Assembly (NCBI GenBank): GCA_003546025.1
Contig: QPKB01000004.1
Span: 19,696,570-19,760,569, forward strand
Length of the DNA: 64,000 bases
Origin: Camphora micrantha
Taxonomy: Eukaryota; Streptophyta; Magnoliopsida; Laurales; Lauraceae
Direction: 5' to 3'
Shown: positions 62,355-64,000 of the stretch, in pieces
Layout of the letters: each line of letters begins with the position of its first letter
Position numbering within the stretch: the stretch's first letter is position 1
The notes under the pieces: model-generated
The model's database searches: none
What the model saw: only the letters and a program-made list of their open reading frames with translations
What the model was told of the DNA's origin: nothing
Made by a program: the position numbers and the translations under genes

Positions 62355-63076
62355 TGGCTGGTTCTGTTAACCGAGTCTGAGGCATTCGGGCTGGTGCTCT
62401 CACCGAGGCCGCAAAGCTCGAGATGGGGCTGGTTCTATAACCGAGCCTGAGACATTCGGGCTGGTGCTGTCACCGAGGCCGCGAAGCTCTGTAGGGGCTG
62501 GTTCTGTAACCGAGCCTGAGGCATTCAGGCTGGTGCTCTCACCGAGGCCGCGAAGCTCAAGATGGGGCTGGTTCTGTAACCGAGCCTGGGGCTTTCGGGC
62601 TGGTGCTGTCACCGAGGCTGCGAAGCTCTGTAGGGGCTGGTTCTGTAACCGAGCCTGAGGCATTCGGGCTGGTGCTCTCACCGAGGCCGCGAAGCTCGAG
62701 ATGGGGCTGGTTCTGTAACCGAGCCTGAGGCATTCGGGCTGGTGCTGTCACCGAGGCCGCGAAGCTCTGTAGGGGCTGGTTCTGTAACCGAGCCTGAAGC
62801 ATTCGGGCTGGTGCTTTCACCGAGGCCGCGAAGCTTTGTAGGGGCTAGTTCTGTAACCGAGCCTGAGGCATTCGGGCTGGTGCTCTCACCGAGGCCGCGA
62901 AGCTCGAGATGGGGCTGGTTCTGTAATCGAGCCTCAGGCATTCGGGCTGGTGCTGTCACCGAGGCCGCGAATCTCTGTAGGGGCTGGTTCTGTAACCAAG
63001 CCTGAGGCATTCGGGCTGGTGCTTTCACCGAGGCCGCGAATCTTGAGATGGGGCTGGTTCTATAACCGAGCCTAAA
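62355..63076. repeat. 70-bp tandem array with alternating subtypes
   Basis: About ten units of 69-70 bp, each with CTGGTTCTGTAACCGAGCCT, GGCATTCGGGCTGGTGCT and CACCGAGGCCGCGAAGCT. Two subtypes differ at the end: GAGATGGGG (A) and CTGTAGGGG (B). The order is A-B-A-B-A-B-B-A-B-A. Confidence 0.95.
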
Positions 63077-63304
63077 AGTTGGTAGTCGAGCTAGAGCTGC
63101 CGAGTTCCGCAACAAGGTGTTTTGCCGAGCTCGAATACCTGGCGAAATTTGAGGGCGATGACTGAGAAGGGGATCGTCTTACACGACTGAAGATGGCCGC
63201 TGTCCTTTCACGCCTAGCTTGGGAGCCAAGGCCCATGCTCCAGGATTTCGGCAACTCTGCTACGATGCTTACTCCTCCCCAGTTTTGTAGCCCTCTGACT
63301 CGTC

Positions 63305-64000
63305 GCTATCCTGCCCCCCCAGTTTGGTAGCTCTGCGACTCATCACTGTCCTGATCATCATTTCGGTGCTGTTGAGCTCGGGCCTCATCTGCCTCTTGCT
63401 CTACGAATCGATTCACCCTGGTCATTAATGCCTTCATGACATGCGCTGAGTGAAGTGCCGGAGATGTGCTGCAGGGTCCGAGGTCTCGTTGTAAAGGACG
63501 AACTTTGGGATGCTGAACCTTTCAGGGAGATGGGAATTCCTGATCTCCCGAGAGAGAGGGGATGTACCGAGGTTATTGGTGCCGTAGGCGTCCAGTCGAC
63601 CTCGGGTGAAGCCGACCAGCTCTAGGTTCTGTTGGACCATTTGCTTGACTCGTCGGTCAAACTGTTCTCTGATCTGGCAGTCGTCTAAGCGGCTGCTACT
63701 CGAGCCTTCATCGTGGGCTCGGTCGCGTCCAGCAGGGGAAACCGGGGTTACCCCCTGCTCTCGCAGCTGTTGCTGGAGCTGACGAATCAACTAATCTTTC
63801 TCTTGGATAATGAGGTCTCTGGCCCTAATATCCGCGAGAGAGTCGTTTTCGTCGCCTTCACCATCAATCTGCTGGCGGGGTCGAAGAAACCCGGCCTGCA
63901 CTGGAGTCTTGTTTCGCCGGGAAGGTGCTGTCACTTCCAAAGGAGGTGAACCTAACTGAGTAGCAGGCCTTCTTCCGGATCTCTTCTTGCGATGGACCGG
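63305..64000 (-). pseudogene. Ty3/gypsy gag remnant, running off the window
   Basis: From the right edge on the minus strand: ENDSLADIRARDLIIQEKD, an in-frame TAG stop, then LIRQLQQQLREQGVTP. Further on comes LPERFSIPKFVLYNETSDPA, the classic start of the gypsy gag core, ending at 63434. A second frame then gives MKALMTRVNRFVEQEADEAR, which in intact elements lies about 100 residues further downstream. The core of gag is therefore deleted. No protease, reverse transcriptase or integrase follows; the 70-bp array does. Confidence 0.8.

Noticed and set aside
62400..63115. Open frames rich in Ala, Arg and Pro across the 70-bp array
   Set aside because: They are repeat translations. They change frame with the 69/70-bp alternation and match no family.
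1..64000. CRISPR arrays, operons or a biosynthetic gene cluster
   Set aside because: All genes are intron-bearing plant nuclear genes of unrelated function. The tandem arrays lack the repeat-spacer structure of CRISPR.

Overview
This is nuclear DNA from a flowering plant. The genes are split by GT-AG introns, their products are plant-specific families (R2R3-MYB, EPF-like peptide, IQM protein), and the spacers are AT-rich and full of GA/CT microsatellites and plant transposons. The species cannot be fixed from the sequence. No prokaryotic operon, CRISPR array or biosynthetic cluster is present, and I found no convincing rRNA or tRNA gene.

Seven protein-coding genes can be assembled with phase-consistent exons. 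In order they are: an FHA-domain nuclear protein (3547-6490, +); an R2R3-MYB factor most like MYB26/MS35, a regulator of anther secondary-wall thickening (17397-18964, +); mitochondrial ribosomal protein bL34m (21523-24668, -); a 95-residue conserved plant protein with a duplicated motif (29052-30053, -); an EPF-like secreted cysteine-rich peptide (36382-36972, +); a mitochondrial coenzyme-A carrier of the CoAc type (39425-46608, -); and an IQM calmodulin-binding-type protein (57013-60464, +). They are ordinary independent nuclear genes and do not form a pathway.

The spacers and introns are dominated by mobile DNA. The main elements are: a hAT-like MITE with a perfect 8-bp target duplication (2300-2783); a tRNA-like SINE family in three copies (about 8362, 26485 and 35300); an inverted-repeat element built from CGGTTAACCG motifs (15303-15712); three diverged MITEs; and a 4.2-kb Mutator-like element (30865-35059) with 9-bp target duplications, terminal inverted repeats of about 1.3 kb and a captured Ulp1-protease fragment. 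Inside the CoA-carrier introns lie a very young, internally deleted Ty1/copia element with identical LTRs (42307-43892) and a 5'-truncated LINE (45753-46113). A decayed copia element covers about 48771-53880. A non-autonomous Ty3/gypsy element with three nested tandem arrays runs off the right edge (about 61000-64000).

The most rewarding parts are the Ulp1-carrying Mutator element with its repeated 18-bp palindromes, the zero-divergence copia deletion derivative, and a bL34m intron whose splice donor is the first dinucleotide of a (CT)n microsatellite. I saw no previously undescribed functional system. The novelty is in mobile-element structure and its contact with genes.
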